A stretch of DNA of 64,000 bases, taken from positions 372,001-436,000 of the forward strand of contig CAJNOP010000027.1 of the NCBI GenBank assembly GCA_905250075.1. Reading direction: 5' to 3'. Positions 11,662 to 22,592 of the stretch are shown here, in pieces. The translations under genes and the position numbers were made by a program. The notes under the pieces are model-generated. The model had not been told where the DNA came from. It saw only the letters and a program-made list of their open reading frames with translations, and did no database searches. This DNA is from Rotaria sp. Silwood1 (lineage: Eukaryota > Rotifera > Eurotatoria > Philodinida > Philodinidae). How positions within the stretch are numbered: the stretch's first letter is position 1; every line of letters starts with the position of its first letter.

Positions 11662-12905
11662 TTGGGTTGGTAAGAAATTTTTGGCTTTTTTTTTCGTAGC
11701 TTCCTAGAACAGTCAAGAAAGTTCTAGAAGTTTCCATACTAAGGGTATATAAAGAGAGTGCAAATATCTTTCGAACAACAATAAAACTATGGATATACAT
11801 GCTGATCTCGAATTAGAAATGAAGATATCTCGTAGAGAGCTCCGAGTGCTTCTGCTTTATGAATTCTGTCTGGGTCACAAAACAACAGAAGCAACAAGCA
11901 ACATATGCCATACGATGGGCAAGGATGCGCTCTCCATTCATACAGCGCAACGTTGGTTCAATGGGTTCAAGAACGGTAACTTCGAACTCGACGATTTACC
12001 TCATACTGGAAGACCACTAGAGATGGATATGAATCTCTTAAAGGAGCTTACCGAACAAGATCCAAGATTGACTACACAGTGTTTAGCCTAGTGTCTTGGA
12101 TGCTCTCATATCACAGTGGAAACACATCTGCACGAATTAGGCAAAACGTGGAAATATGAAGTTTGAATACCACATGATTTGTCACCACATCAGCTCCAAC
12201 ACAGGGTTGATGCTTGTATGGAATTAATGACGTCTCATCGCAAATACCAATGGCTCCACAATCTTATTACCAGCGATGAAAAGTGAGTGTTGTATGTTAA
12301 CAACACGCACAAGTGGTAGTGGCTGGGAGCTGGACAAAAAGGTGTAGCAACACCCACAGATGACCTTAACCAAAAGAAGATTATGCTGAGCGTTTGGTGG
12401 GGAGTAAGAGGGATTATTCATTGGAAACTTCTTCCAACTAATTGCACTATCACTGCTGATCTCTATTGCCAGCAATTAGACTGAGTTGCAGCAAAAGTTC
12501 AGGGGAAGCAGAACAGAATTTATTTTTTGCATGACAATGCCAGACCCCACATTGCAAAATCGACGCGTGAAAAATTATTGGAGCTCGGATGGGTTGTGGT
12601 TCCACATCCATCTTATTCTCCAGACTTGGCTCCTACGGACTACCATTTGTTCCATTCTCTTTCTAACCATTTGAAGGAGAAAAAGTTCGACGACGAAAAC
12701 GACCTGCAAATGGACCTCCTCAACTTCTTTGGCCAAAAGTCGCAGGACTTCTACGAACGCGGGATCTTTTCTCTACCAGAGCGTTGGCGACAAGTCATCG
12801 ATAGTAATGGAGCATACATTGTTGAAAGCTAGTTGTATTCTTGATATTAAAAAATAACAAGAAAATTTTCAAAAAAAAAACGCCACAAATTTCATACCAA
12901 CCCAA
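11662..12905 (+). mobile_element. mariner (Tc1/mariner) transposon, inactive copy
   Basis: The 1244 bp element begins TTGGGTTGGTAAGAAATTT and ends with the inverted form AAATTTCATACCAACCCAA, terminal repeats of about 24 bp with two or three mismatches. A TA dinucleotide flanks each end (11660-11661 and 12906-12907), the standard mariner target duplication. Length and end sequence match classical animal mariners. It contains a full-length transposase frame broken by stop codons. Confidence 0.95.
11789..12832 (+). pseudogene. mariner transposase pseudogene, five in-frame stops
   Basis: The frame opens at ATG 11789 and ends at TAG 12832, about 347 codons, the usual mariner transposase length. 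Residues 1-100 form the N-terminal helix-turn-helix DNA-binding region (ending near HTGRP). Catalytic landmarks follow: SDEK (first Asp, about 12275), LHDNARPH (second Asp, about 12533) and SPDLAPTDYHLF with the third Asp 34 residues after the second, the D34D signature. Stops lie at 12089 (TAG), 12164 (TGA), 12284 (TGA), 12317 (TAG) and 12482 (TGA). No net frameshift exists, because start and end are in the same frame. The copy cannot make transposase but its ends look intact. Confidence 0.93.
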
Positions 12906-14400
12906 TATAATTAAATAAACCTAAATAAAATAAAAAGATGAGCATAGGAATAGAAATGTGTTATTGTTTGACTCAAATACATGATAAACATATCGCGAAA
13001 GAAATCATAGAAGATACTGAAATGGTTCAATCACCCAATTCTACAGAAGTATTCAGATTAGCATCAACAATATATATGAAGAAACGAAATATGAACAGCA
13101 AACAAAAACAACAAGCATATTAATTTTTATGAATTATTTTACTAATAAATGGCTCAAGAAAAAGAACGATTGGTACGAATGTATATAACTTTGCATATCA
13201 ATTACAAACAACTCTTTAGAAGCAACCAACAGAATAATGAAAAATGATAAGACATTCAGAAAATGTCACGTTCTACCTGGATTTTTGATTATAACTTCAA
13301 ATATTGTCAATAATTGGTCCATTGAATGAGATGTCACATTAATAAATGGAAAAATATTTGGGACTGAACCAATAATATCTTTAGAAGTATGACCTTTATG
13401 TTATCAAAGGACTAGGTCGACAACAGATCTAATATGTATCTCGAATGATTCTTCAAAAACGTAGTATAAACCAAGTCGTGATTTACAATCAATATCTCTA
13501 GCCAGTTTAAATGAATATAAAAACAAAACATGATCAACATTTTATCGACTCACAAAATTTTTAGATATTTGGTGTGTAAAAATGTATAATAGCTGGAATT
13601 AGAAAAAGCTGAAATGTAACTGTTCAGGAATTTTTAAGAACTACAAATGCAAGCACACTGCTAGTATGGCTATTCATTTCAAATATTGCAAACCACCACC
13701 ATCAGCAAAAACAGTTGCTATTGGTTAGAAAAGAAAAAGAAGTAGATCAGCTATGGCTAAATTCGACTCACTAGTACGATAATTTCATTTTCTCTTTTCT
13801 CACTTGTTCTTTCAATTTCTATTAAATGTTCTTTCGGATTTTTTCTTATACTATGGTACTTCATAATTTTCAGGTGCAACTAAATAACAACCCTGAATTT
13901 ATACATTAGCAAACGGTATTAATATTCTTCATAACATTGATATCGAATTGATACAACAGTTCTTATGGGAATAAATAACTTCATTAAAAAGAATTGAGCC
14001 ATTCATTATATTTTTTTTAAGTTCAAACGAGCACGCACTTTTCCAGCAGATTGACAATACAACAAAATATAAACATTTCTGTTAAAATAAGATCATCAGA
14101 AATCTTACTATTTCATTGGTTTTCTTATGAATTTTGTAAACTTCAAATGTACCTCAAAAAATCCGGAGCTCTTCATGAAATTTCATGGAATTTCGCAACC
14201 GAAGTCTTAGTTATTTCTCCCTCGTGAATTTCTTAACCTGATGTGAAAAACAGGACAAAAGAGAAAAAAAATCAAAAAATAAATTACAATAGTGTTGATC
14301 AAATATTAAACCAAATGGTTCTGTGGGTTGTTCTCTCAAAGAATGTAGGTGCAAATTTTAGTTTTCTCTTCATTGATACACAAGACAAAACAAATGAGAA
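12906..14400. other. Intergenic, nothing recognised
   Basis: About 1.5 kb of AT-rich sequence. The short frame at 12938-13123 has no recognisable features and no linked exons. Confidence 0.45.
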
Positions 14401-14458
14401 TAATTGAAATAAATGCTGATGAAATTATGCTTACAATGTATTCTATTAATTCATAGAA

Positions 14459-14616
14459 TGAATGAAAACGATGTTCAATTATGGCTCAGACAGCATGAAT
14501 TGTTTCAATTTGCACAGCATTTAAAGGATAATCTAAGCGGGCAACCTGAATTTGCTCAGTTGGGATGCATGAGATCGATTTCGAACCATCAGATTTGCGA
14601 CTTCTGGATATCATAG
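14459..14616 (+). pseudogene. Possible SAM-domain-like exon fragment
   Basis: After a potential acceptor (TTCATAG ending near 14457) an open frame begins with an ATG and the segment ENDVQLWLRQHELFQFAQHL. That resembles the first two helices of a SAM domain (pattern D-V-x-x-W-L...L-x-x-Y/F-A). The following residues do not continue the domain. A different frame downstream reads more like the third to fifth helices (EIDFEPSDLRLLDI), so a frameshifted relic is possible. No further exons were found. This is weak, motif-level evidence. Confidence 0.25.
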
Positions 14617-14619
14617 TTT

Positions 14620-16748
14620 GAAACCGTTTTCACGAGTCGTGTAAAAAAATGATGTATGAGTAATCAAAAAGACAAGTAAGAATAAAACGTTATAAATGGC
14701 GTCAATGTTTGCATTTTGCATTAAAATATTGTGTAATAATCGTTTATCGAAAATGTGAAGAAAAAAACAATATTTTGTTGAAAAAACTTTTTTCTACTGT
14801 TGAATTTCTTCACTAATATCAAGTAGTACGACTCATAGCATTTAGTTAAAATTTGTTTACCTAGAATTGCAATACCACTGAATAGATTATTTCAAGAGAT
14901 GCAAGGTCATGCATAATTTGATTCGAAATAAAGATACAAATGCGTTGAAAATCAACATCATTTTCCGTTGATAGAGAAAATGGCAGTTCATGGCTGACAT
15001 CCAGTCATTTTTGTCGTACTAGTAATCTTTTAGCCAGAAAAAAATGTCGTAGTCAAAACCAGCATAAAAAGTTGGATCGACCTGAGTATATCCAAATATT
15101 CTCTGACAATCTTCATTTTCCATCACAGTTTTCATTCGAAACATAATGTTAGTTTGGACTGAAATCGAGATGTCCACTATCATATCACAATGGAATCATC
15201 AGACTAAAGAGATAAGCATTAGCGCTTAAATCGCTGAATATCAACGACAGATTACATTTTCTATCTCCAATGAAATTGTATTGATTTCTAGAACATTCAC
15301 ACTTGTATTTCGAATCAAATTATACATGACTACGCCTCTCTTGAAACACTCTATCGAATAGTATCGGATTGGAAATAGGCAAGGAGATATTGTTTTTTCT
15401 TGATATTTTTGATAAAATATTGTTATACAAGCCTTTTAAACTGCTTTTCAGAACATATCTATTTATGACTAAATATATTGAATAATCTAGATCATCGTAT
15501 CGTCGTTTGTCTGCAAACAGGTCATTCAAAGCCACTTGGTTACATTTTCTTAAAAGTTTTTATCAACCGGTTGTCTGATGAGCGACAAGCCGCCATTTGA
15601 TAACCGTTACGATCGTCCCCTGTCGACAACATAATTGTTTTTGTCAGACATCGAACAACGGGATTTTTTTCAGTTATAAATCTATTTCTTTTCTTCTTCG
15701 TTCCTTTTCTTGGTGATATCTATTGTTTCTGATGATGAGACAATAATTTGGCTATATGCTGGTGAAATTCATTGTTTATCCTATTGTTTCGTCATACTAA
15801 CATGAACAATTGACATCAATTAGAAGAAGAAGGAAGAACGAAAGGAACAAATTTACAACTATTAATTAATTTTAGTTGCTTTATGTCTGAAAAGGTATTA
15901 TTGTTATGAGAACGTTAGAAATGAAATGCAACTAGAAGTTGAAAAGAGAAAGAATATTTCGAAACGAATCTAGTCATTTTGCTTTTTTTACGAAAACTAA
16001 ATGAGACTATACTGTTTAAAATACGATAAAAATCCTCTAACCAAGTGAACTAAATAAATCAGAAAAATGTGCAACAATTTTCTTTTTCAAATCTTAATAT
16101 ATATATATATATATCGAGCTTCAAATCACTTTTTCAGAAGACTCCAGACAGGCGTTAAAAATTTGAGAGAAAATCGATCTAGACTTTGTGCAGTAAAGGA
16201 CATCATATTCATCACACTTCTTGTTGATTGTATTCGTCAAAAGTAATGCAAAAAGTAAAGATCATTTTATTAAATTTATCATTTTGGATCATATTTAGTT
16301 TTTATTTTATCTCATGGAAAAATTGTAGAAAAGACCAACATTCGACGTAAGAGAGTCTTTGTAACTATGCTTGTTCAATATTGATCAATTCTTTTTTTCG
16401 ACAAACTTCCCTTTTTATATATAAAGATTATCGTTCATTTTAGTTGAAATCAGTGCGTTATCTAGGTTCTTGCTGTCATTCAAAAGACATTTATAATCAA
16501 GAAAAAAAAAAGATCAAGCATCACCTTTATTTTGTTCAATGACGAAAAATCATACGGAATTATCACAAAATCATTAAATAAATAAAACACAGAAAATCTT
16601 TTATTTATTGAATTAGTGTCACTAAATAAATGCTTTTCAAACTAATACATTCATTAAGTTTTTCTTGTCATACTTTTGAAAACTCAAATGACACTAATTC
16701 ATTATATAAAAAAATATATTAAGATATATATATATATAAATATGAGAT
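14620..16748. other. Intergenic, no gene seen
   Basis: About 2.1 kb with no supported exon. A (TA)n run lies at about 16098-16114. The minus-strand frame at 15320-15535 starts without an ATG and shows no homology. The right edge holds the 3'UTR of the ZIP gene. Confidence 0.5.
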
Positions 16749-17798
16749 TCATTTCATCACAAACGATAATAGACCAATAAAGCTAAAGCCAATAAATACA
16801 CAAATAACTTTGACAATACGACAACGATTTGGAATATTTGATGAACTATGTCGATGATAATTAGACATATTTAATTCATTTGGTAAAATATCAAAAAATG
16901 TAATATAAAAAAATGTTCCACAAGCAAAAGTACGTAATATTTCGTTGAATATTTTTGCTGTACGATTTTCTGGTAATAATTCTTGCATACTAATTACAAA
17001 TAAAATTCCAATTGGTGTTGCAATTGAAATTAAAAAACAAGAAAAATAAATTAAACGTTTATTTGTCATATACATTAATTTTAATCCAACACTAAATGCT
17101 ATTATTGTTTTATGAATAATAATAGCAAAAAATAATTCAATAAATGTTTTATATTCATTATTTGAACCAAGTGCAATACCTTCAAATATTGAATGAATAA
17201 TTAAAGATAATATTAAAATAAAATTTCTTGTTATAAATAAACGATTTTTATTTGTCATTAAATCATCTTTATGTTCACTTAATTCAAAACGTTGTTCAAT
17301 AGTTATATTTCTATTCATCAATGGATCATAATCATTTATATTTGTTAATGATGTTTCATCATCTTCATGTGACATTATTATAGGTGGTTTTTTATTCATA
17401 TGTGCTATTGAATGTATTGAAACTATACGAAATGATAAAATTATTTGTTCAATAAATAAAACTAAAAAAATTCCACAACCAATTAAAAATTCAGCAATAG
17501 GATAATGTTTTAATATTTCATTATCATATTGAAATTCATTTTTAATTGTGATATTAATATGTTGAATAACTTCAGGTAATAAATCAAGTAAACATGCACC
17601 AAGAAATATGCCGCCACCAAAACAAGTTATACAATTTAAAAATGTTTTCAAAGAACATAATGAAAATTTTGATCGAGTAGAATTTGATTTGGTACGATTT
17701 TTAATCCATGAAAAAAGACAAATAGGTATAATTGAAAATAAAAATGTCGAAAAGAAGAAAACAACAGAAAGAATTATTTTAATAACGTTGATATTCAT
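16749..17798 (-). CDS. ZIP-family zinc/iron transporter (SLC39A1/2/3-like)
   Basis: An intronless frame of 349 residues runs from ATG 17798. ZIP proteins carry zinc or other divalent metals into the cytoplasm across the plasma or organelle membrane. About eight hydrophobic segments are visible. The signature in the fourth segment, HSIFEGIALG (about residues 203-212), and the paired HK motif in the fifth (HKTIIAFSVG) supply the metal-binding residues. FGGGIFLGACLLDLLPE in the second segment is also characteristic. The cytosolic loop between segments 3 and 4 is acidic and Asn-rich with only two or three histidines, so the usual His-rich loop is reduced. Length is normal for subfamily II. TAF12 lies upstream on the same strand. 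Confidence 0.93.
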   Translation of the reverse strand: MNINVIKIILSVVFFFSTFLFSIIPICLFSWIKNRTKSNSTRSKFSLCSLKTFLNCITCFGGGIFLGACLLDLLPEVIQHINITIKNEFQYDNEILKHYPIAEFLIGCGIFLVLFIEQIILSFRIVSIHSIAHMNKKPPIIMSHEDDETSLTNINDYDPLMNRNITIEQRFELSEHKDDLMTNKNRLFITRNFILILSLIIHSIFEGIALGSNNEYKTFIELFFAIIIHKTIIAFSVGLKLMYMTNKRLIYFSCFLISIATPIGILFVISMQELLPENRTAKIFNEILRTFACGTFFYITFFDILPNELNMSNYHRHSSSNIPNRCRIVKVICVFIGFSFIGLLSFVMK

Positions 17799-18383
17799 TA
17801 CAAAATTAATATAAACATATAGAAATCTAAAGTGAAAATAAACAAAATCTTAAGATTTTCTCAATGAATATATTTTTTCGTACAATTCATATAGAACTAA
17901 TACATCTCAATGTATTTCTTATAACGTATGTCACAATCCTCTTCTTTTAATAAAATTATGACAGAATTAAAAATAATATCATTAATCAAAAATTAATTGT
18001 AAGATCGATTAATTCCAAAATATAGAAACAAGACAATCATATATATTTTTAGGTATTTTATTCAATATTCTCTAATCTTTCATACTATTCTCTTTTATTC
18101 GTTTTCCAATATTTATGATAATTTTAATAAATTTAGTTTGATTTTATCTTCAATCAACTCTAAATTTTAACATAGACTTTATTCAGAATATTGCCTATTA
18201 TATTTCTTTTATATAGAACATTATTATTAATATTAGAAATATCTGCTCTTTTAAAAAAAAACTTTTATCATTTTTATAATGAAAATACAGAAATAAACTA
18301 ATGTAGATTATATACATAATTTTATTTCATTCTTAACAATATAAACACTGGAAAGCGAAAAAAAGAAATATGCATTTCCATAA
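17799..18383. other. Spacer between ZIP and TAF12 genes
   Basis: 585 bp of AT-rich sequence, expected to hold the ZIP promoter and the TAF12 3'UTR; both genes are on the minus strand. No other element was seen. Confidence 0.5.
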
Positions 18384-19080
18384 TTAACTAGATTGAGGCG
18401 GTTGTTGTTTTGGATTTGATGATTTAGTATTTGCTGTTGATGACATATATGGTGTTTTTAATGACTAATAAAATATAAATATCAATGAATAGATCATTTT
18501 TTTTTCTTATTCTACAAAATAACTTACTGCTTTAAGTGCATCATTTGTTAAAAATTTTTTATATTGTTTTGGATCTTCTGTACCAAAACCTGGAATCCAC
18601 ATACTATATGTTCGTTCTAAAAATAACATAATATTTTAAATTATCTAATCAATTATGATTTTGTTATACCAAGATATAATTGAACATCTTTAGCTTCAAC
18701 AGTATTTGATTTTCTATGTTTAGCATTTTGACATGAAGCAGTTAATGTTGAATCAACAAATTCTTCTGCTATTTGAATTAACATCTAGACAAAAAAATAC
18801 AAAAAGAAATGATCTAAAATATGAATAATTGACTTTAAAGAATGATATATACTTCTTCGACTTCTTCATCTATTTGCATCATTGGATCAACTTCTTTAAT
18901 TAATTCTTGAATAGCACGTTTATCCAAAAGCTTGAAAAAAAAATATAATAACCAAAAATTATGTTTTTTTTTTCCTTAATTTACACTTCGATCATTATCT
19001 CCTGTAGTTGCTCCTGTTGTTGGTGCTGTTGTCGTCGTATTTGTTGAGCGAGTAAAACCATTTTCATTTCGATATGCCAT
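18384..19080 (-). CDS. TAF12: TFIID subunit 12 (TAF12), histone-fold protein
   Basis: Five exons: 18985-19080, 18853-18930, 18670-18784, 18528-18616 and 18384-18464, giving 152 residues; introns are 54-68 bp, phases are consistent. TAF12 pairs with TAF4 through an H2B-like histone fold in TFIID and SAGA. The fold starts at LLDKRAIQELIKEVDP (about residue 33), continues EEVEEMLIQIAEEFVDS and AKHRKSNTVEAKDVQLYL, and is followed by the conserved MWIPGFG motif. The N-terminus (32 residues, Thr-rich) is short compared with the vertebrate protein, and the C-terminus ends in a Gln/Pro/Ser tail. The closest alternative, another H2B-like TAF, is excluded by MWIPGFG. The SR gene starts divergently 0.8 kb away. 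Confidence 0.95.
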
Positions 19081-19867
19081 CTTCAAAAAAAAAACAAAAC
19101 AAAAATTCCAAGTAATTTCGATCAATATTATAACATACTGTCATACGAATCAAAACATATTGTTTTCCTATCAATATTATCAGATACACTTACCACGAGA
19201 GACATCTATATGAAGTCATCGCTCAATAAATAAACTAAGAATATTTTTATATAAAATAGTTGAAAACTGGAAAAGCAATATAACTATCATCTACTCATTA
19301 AGAGCATCAATATATTCTTCTCATTTTTCAAATAACTGCTCCAATCAAAACCGTAGAGAGCAGCATAAACAAGATGTTTTCACTCAAAAATAAATATAGA
19401 CGTAATTTTGCTTCTTATAAAGAGTATCATCTTCGATTCGAAATTAAATTTAGAATTTTATCATATCTAAATTCTAGCATAAGGCTTACTAATTCAACAA
19501 TGATGAATCAAATGCATAGCTAAATCATTGACAATTAATAAAGTATGAGTCATTTTCGAACAGGCAAAACATGATAGTAAAATCTTTTATTTGATAGAAA
19601 TTCAACAAATGAAAAGCAACGGTTATGAAATGCATTAATAACTTAAAAAATATCCTTGACAAATAAACGGACGGACGTACGAAGAAAGAATATGTCTGTC
19701 TATTCGAACAAAAAAAAAAAGAAAAAAACATTCTTCATTTTCATCATTGAGTAATATATATATTAATGTCTGTCATTCTTCCTCCGTTTTAGAGACTATA
19801 CTTTGGACACCAAAAAAGAAAAGAAATCTTATAACATTCATTAAAAAAAAATATTTAAGTTTAAAAT
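19081..19867. promoter_or_regulatory. Divergent promoter region, TAF12 / SR factor
   Basis: 787 bp separate the start codons of TAF12 (-) and the SR gene (+), so both promoters must lie here. No TATA box or other defined element can be assigned with confidence; AT-rich runs are frequent. Confidence 0.45.
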
Positions 19868-21501
19868 ATGGGTGGTCCACAATATGATAGAAATTTTGGA
19901 GGTTATCGTGTATTTTGTGGTGATCTTGGTAAGTGATAAAAATACGGAAGTAGAAAACAAACAAATGACGTAATTTTATTTTTTTGTTTAGGAAGTCGTA
20001 CAAATAAATTTGAATTAGAACGAGAATTTGATGCATTTGGTCCACTAGTTGATTGTTGGGTAGCACGTAATCCACCAGGTTTTGCTTTTATTGTTTATAA
20101 ACATGCTGATGATGCTGAACGTGCTGTTGAAGAACTTGATGGACGGTAAGAAACAAAAAAATCTAAAGAATTTGATCATATTGAAAAAAAAATTAAATTT
20201 CTTTTTTGTAGAACTATTTGTGGACGTCGTGTTCGTGTTGAACATGCTCGACCAACAGGAGGTAAAAAAGGTGGATCATTTGGACGTGGTTATTTACGTC
20301 AAAGATCACCCGGGTATCGGTAAGTGAATTTTCTCAACAATAAAAGAAGTTTTTTATGCATTCCTTCAACTATCGTTTAATATATTTTCTAATGACTTAC
20401 ATTCGGTTGAGAGCAAAACAAAAAAAACAAAAGAGAAGAAAAAGAAATTCTTATTTACATTTTCCAATTGTTTTTTTTTTTGTTTTTCTCTCTTGTTAAT
20501 CCCATTTATTTTGTATCCTATTGTTCAGCTTTGTTGCTGCCTATGTTCATCCATGATCATCATCTCAGTTGTTCATGTTCATCTATTCTGATCGTATTTC
20601 TACACATGTATACAGCGGCATTTCTACAGATACTTTTCAGCCAGCTGATCTCCTAATCTGCAGTTCTCTTCTGCGTATTCTTCTCTTCAAACAGTGAGTA
20701 ATTTTATTTCAAAGTCTTTGACAAAAAAACATTGTGCGGTGGCATGAACATGCTATATATATTCATAGAATATATTTAAAGGATGATATGTTTTTTTTTT
20801 TTTCTTAAATGTCGTTGATTGTTTTTGAAAATGAAACAAATATTTAAAAACAAAAAGACTTTCAAAGTAAAAATATGATGTATATTTAGATCACCAGATT
20901 CAAAACGAGATGATGATGATCGACGACCAAATCGACGTGATCGTCGACGTTCACCAAGTCATTCACGGTAATATATTTATTGATTTTTTGATTTTTAATA
21001 ATATCTAAATTTTTATTTAGATCACGTTCATCATCAAGAGAAGAACGTCGATCATCACGACGACATCGTCGTTCTCGATCACGTTCACATTCACGTTCAA
21101 AAAAAGAAAGTAAACGTAAACGTCGTTCATCATCAAGTCGATCACCGGTAGAAAAGAAGTAAGAAGAAAATATTAAATTAAATGAAAATAGAAATTTTTT
21201 TTTTTTCTTCTCTACTTAGAAGATCTCATCAACGAAGGTAAAATAAGAAGTATATTTTGTTTTTGTGAAATTTATTATTTTATTTAGTTCATCACGTGAA
21301 CATTCATCATCACCGGTTGATAAAAATCGTGATCGTTCATCTCGATCACCATCAAAAGATGATGATAATAAAAAAGAAGGAAAGAAAAATGATATTGATA
21401 AATTAAATAATGAAAAAATTGAACAAGATGATAATGATGAAAGTCATTCATCACCAACACCAGGAGAAGCTGAAATGAAAAATAATAATGATGATGACTA
21501 G
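19868..21501 (+). CDS. SR splicing factor (SRSF3/SRSF7-like)
   Basis: Seven exons: 19868-19928, 19992-20145, 20212-20319, 20890-20967, 21021-21158, 21220-21237 and 21288-21501, giving 256 residues. SR proteins bind exonic enhancers and recruit the spliceosome. One N-terminal RRM (about residues 13-85) carries RNP2 RVFCGDL and RNP1 PPGFAFIVY, the form typical of SRSF3/SRSF7. A Gly/Arg linker follows, then an RS domain (about 108-215) and an acidic Asp/Asn/Lys tail. No CCHC zinc knuckle is visible, which favours the SRSF3 type. Exon 6 is only 18 nt. Intron 3 (570 bp) is about ten times longer than the others and contains a candidate poison exon. An AATAAA lies at about 21698. Confidence 0.93.
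20529..20693 (+). other. Candidate poison (cassette) exon in SR gene intron 3
   Basis: Within the long intron 20320-20889, an acceptor (TTGTTCAG ending 20528, preceded by T-rich sequence) and a strong donor (GTGAGT at 20694) define a 165 nt segment. Joined to exon 3 in phase, it meets a TGA after about ten codons. Stop-containing cassette exons that feed SR transcripts to nonsense-mediated decay are the known autoregulation mode of SRSF3/SRSF7. The exon edges are a guess; other AGs exist inside. Confidence 0.4.
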
Positions 21502-21953
21502 ATCTATATATTCATTATGCTTGAGCTTCTTTTTTTTTTTTTTCGTTGTATTCCATAGTTACGCGCGTGTATTGTGTAAAGAAAATTCTTTCTTTCTTTT
21601 TGTTTTTCTTCGTTTGTTTGTGTGTGTTGTCAATGGCTTTATTTCTGTTCAACTGATCGTTGTATGTGCGTGTTTGAAGGAACAGATCATTATTTGAAAT
21701 AAAACCAAGAGTCGATCACTATTTGATATTAGTTTATCTGATATATGCTACCACATATAAAGAAAATGCTGCTACTTAAAAAAAAAACAAAAGCAAAAGG
21801 ATGTTAGAATTTTAATTGATGTAAAAGTGAATTCTAATTATGGAAAAAAGAAAGGTCATATGCTCTCTTAATATTTGATAACCGTATAGAAATTATACAA
21901 TTTCCTGAAAATTTTATTGTAGATGTGAATAATTGAATTTAATAGTAGTAAAA

Positions 21954-22592
21954 ATGCCGAAATCACGTAAAAAAAATGGTACATCGAGAAATATAACAGC
22001 TACAAATGCGTCCCCAATACCACTTCTTGATAGTCTTCGTGCACAAACACAAGTACTTGATGAACAAAATAATGATAATGAATCAGATAATGATAATTTT
22101 AAAGTATCGACAGCTGGTTGGCAATGTGATATTGATGATTGGTCTATTAAAAAAGCAACAAATAATGGACCAGATATATTTCCTCAAACAATACGTTCAC
22201 TTGAACGTAAGAATGAACAAGCAAAAAATAAAATATTTCCATTAAGACAAATAATTACTGATGTTGATGAAAATAAAATCGAAACAAAAGAACATATAGA
22301 TAATCGAATAAAGAAAACATCATCAAAAGATATTGATTTATTAAAATTAACTTCAATTGTAAATGATCTTATTACAGGTAAACATGATCAAACAGCTTAT
22401 ACGGATTTTTTATTAATACTTCAACATTTTTCTGTACATACATTACGTGATGATCATCTTGAAGAAACTATTTATCATTTAATACAAGCAGCAGTCAGTT
22501 TTATACGTTCAAATGAACAACGTTTTGATCCATCTAAATTACAAGAATGTTATCGACAACGATCTATTATCAAAACAAATTCTTCACAATAA
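21954..22592 (+). CDS. Unknown hydrophilic protein, 212 aa
   Basis: A single-exon frame runs from ATG 21954 to TAA 22592. An acceptor (TTATTGTAG, ending 21922) lies 31 bp before the ATG, suggesting a 5'UTR intron or a trans-splice site. The N-terminus is basic and looks like a nuclear localisation stretch (MPKSRKK). Residues 60-110 contain GWQCDIDDWSIKK and an ERKNEQ-rich segment, and residues 125-205 look all-helical. There is no signal peptide or membrane segment. The short spacing to the SR gene on the same strand (452 bp) leaves co-transcription open. I do not recognise the family. Confidence 0.75.
   Translation: MPKSRKKNGTSRNITATNASPIPLLDSLRAQTQVLDEQNNDNESDNDNFKVSTAGWQCDIDDWSIKKATNNGPDIFPQTIRSLERKNEQAKNKIFPLRQIITDVDENKIETKEHIDNRIKKTSSKDIDLLKLTSIVNDLITGKHDQTAYTDFLLILQHFSVHTLRDDHLEETIYHLIQAAVSFIRSNEQRFDPSKLQECYRQRSIIKTNSSQ

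Noticed and set aside
15320-15535. 71-codon minus-strand frame
   Set aside because: It begins with GTG rather than ATG, has no domain and no neighbouring exons.
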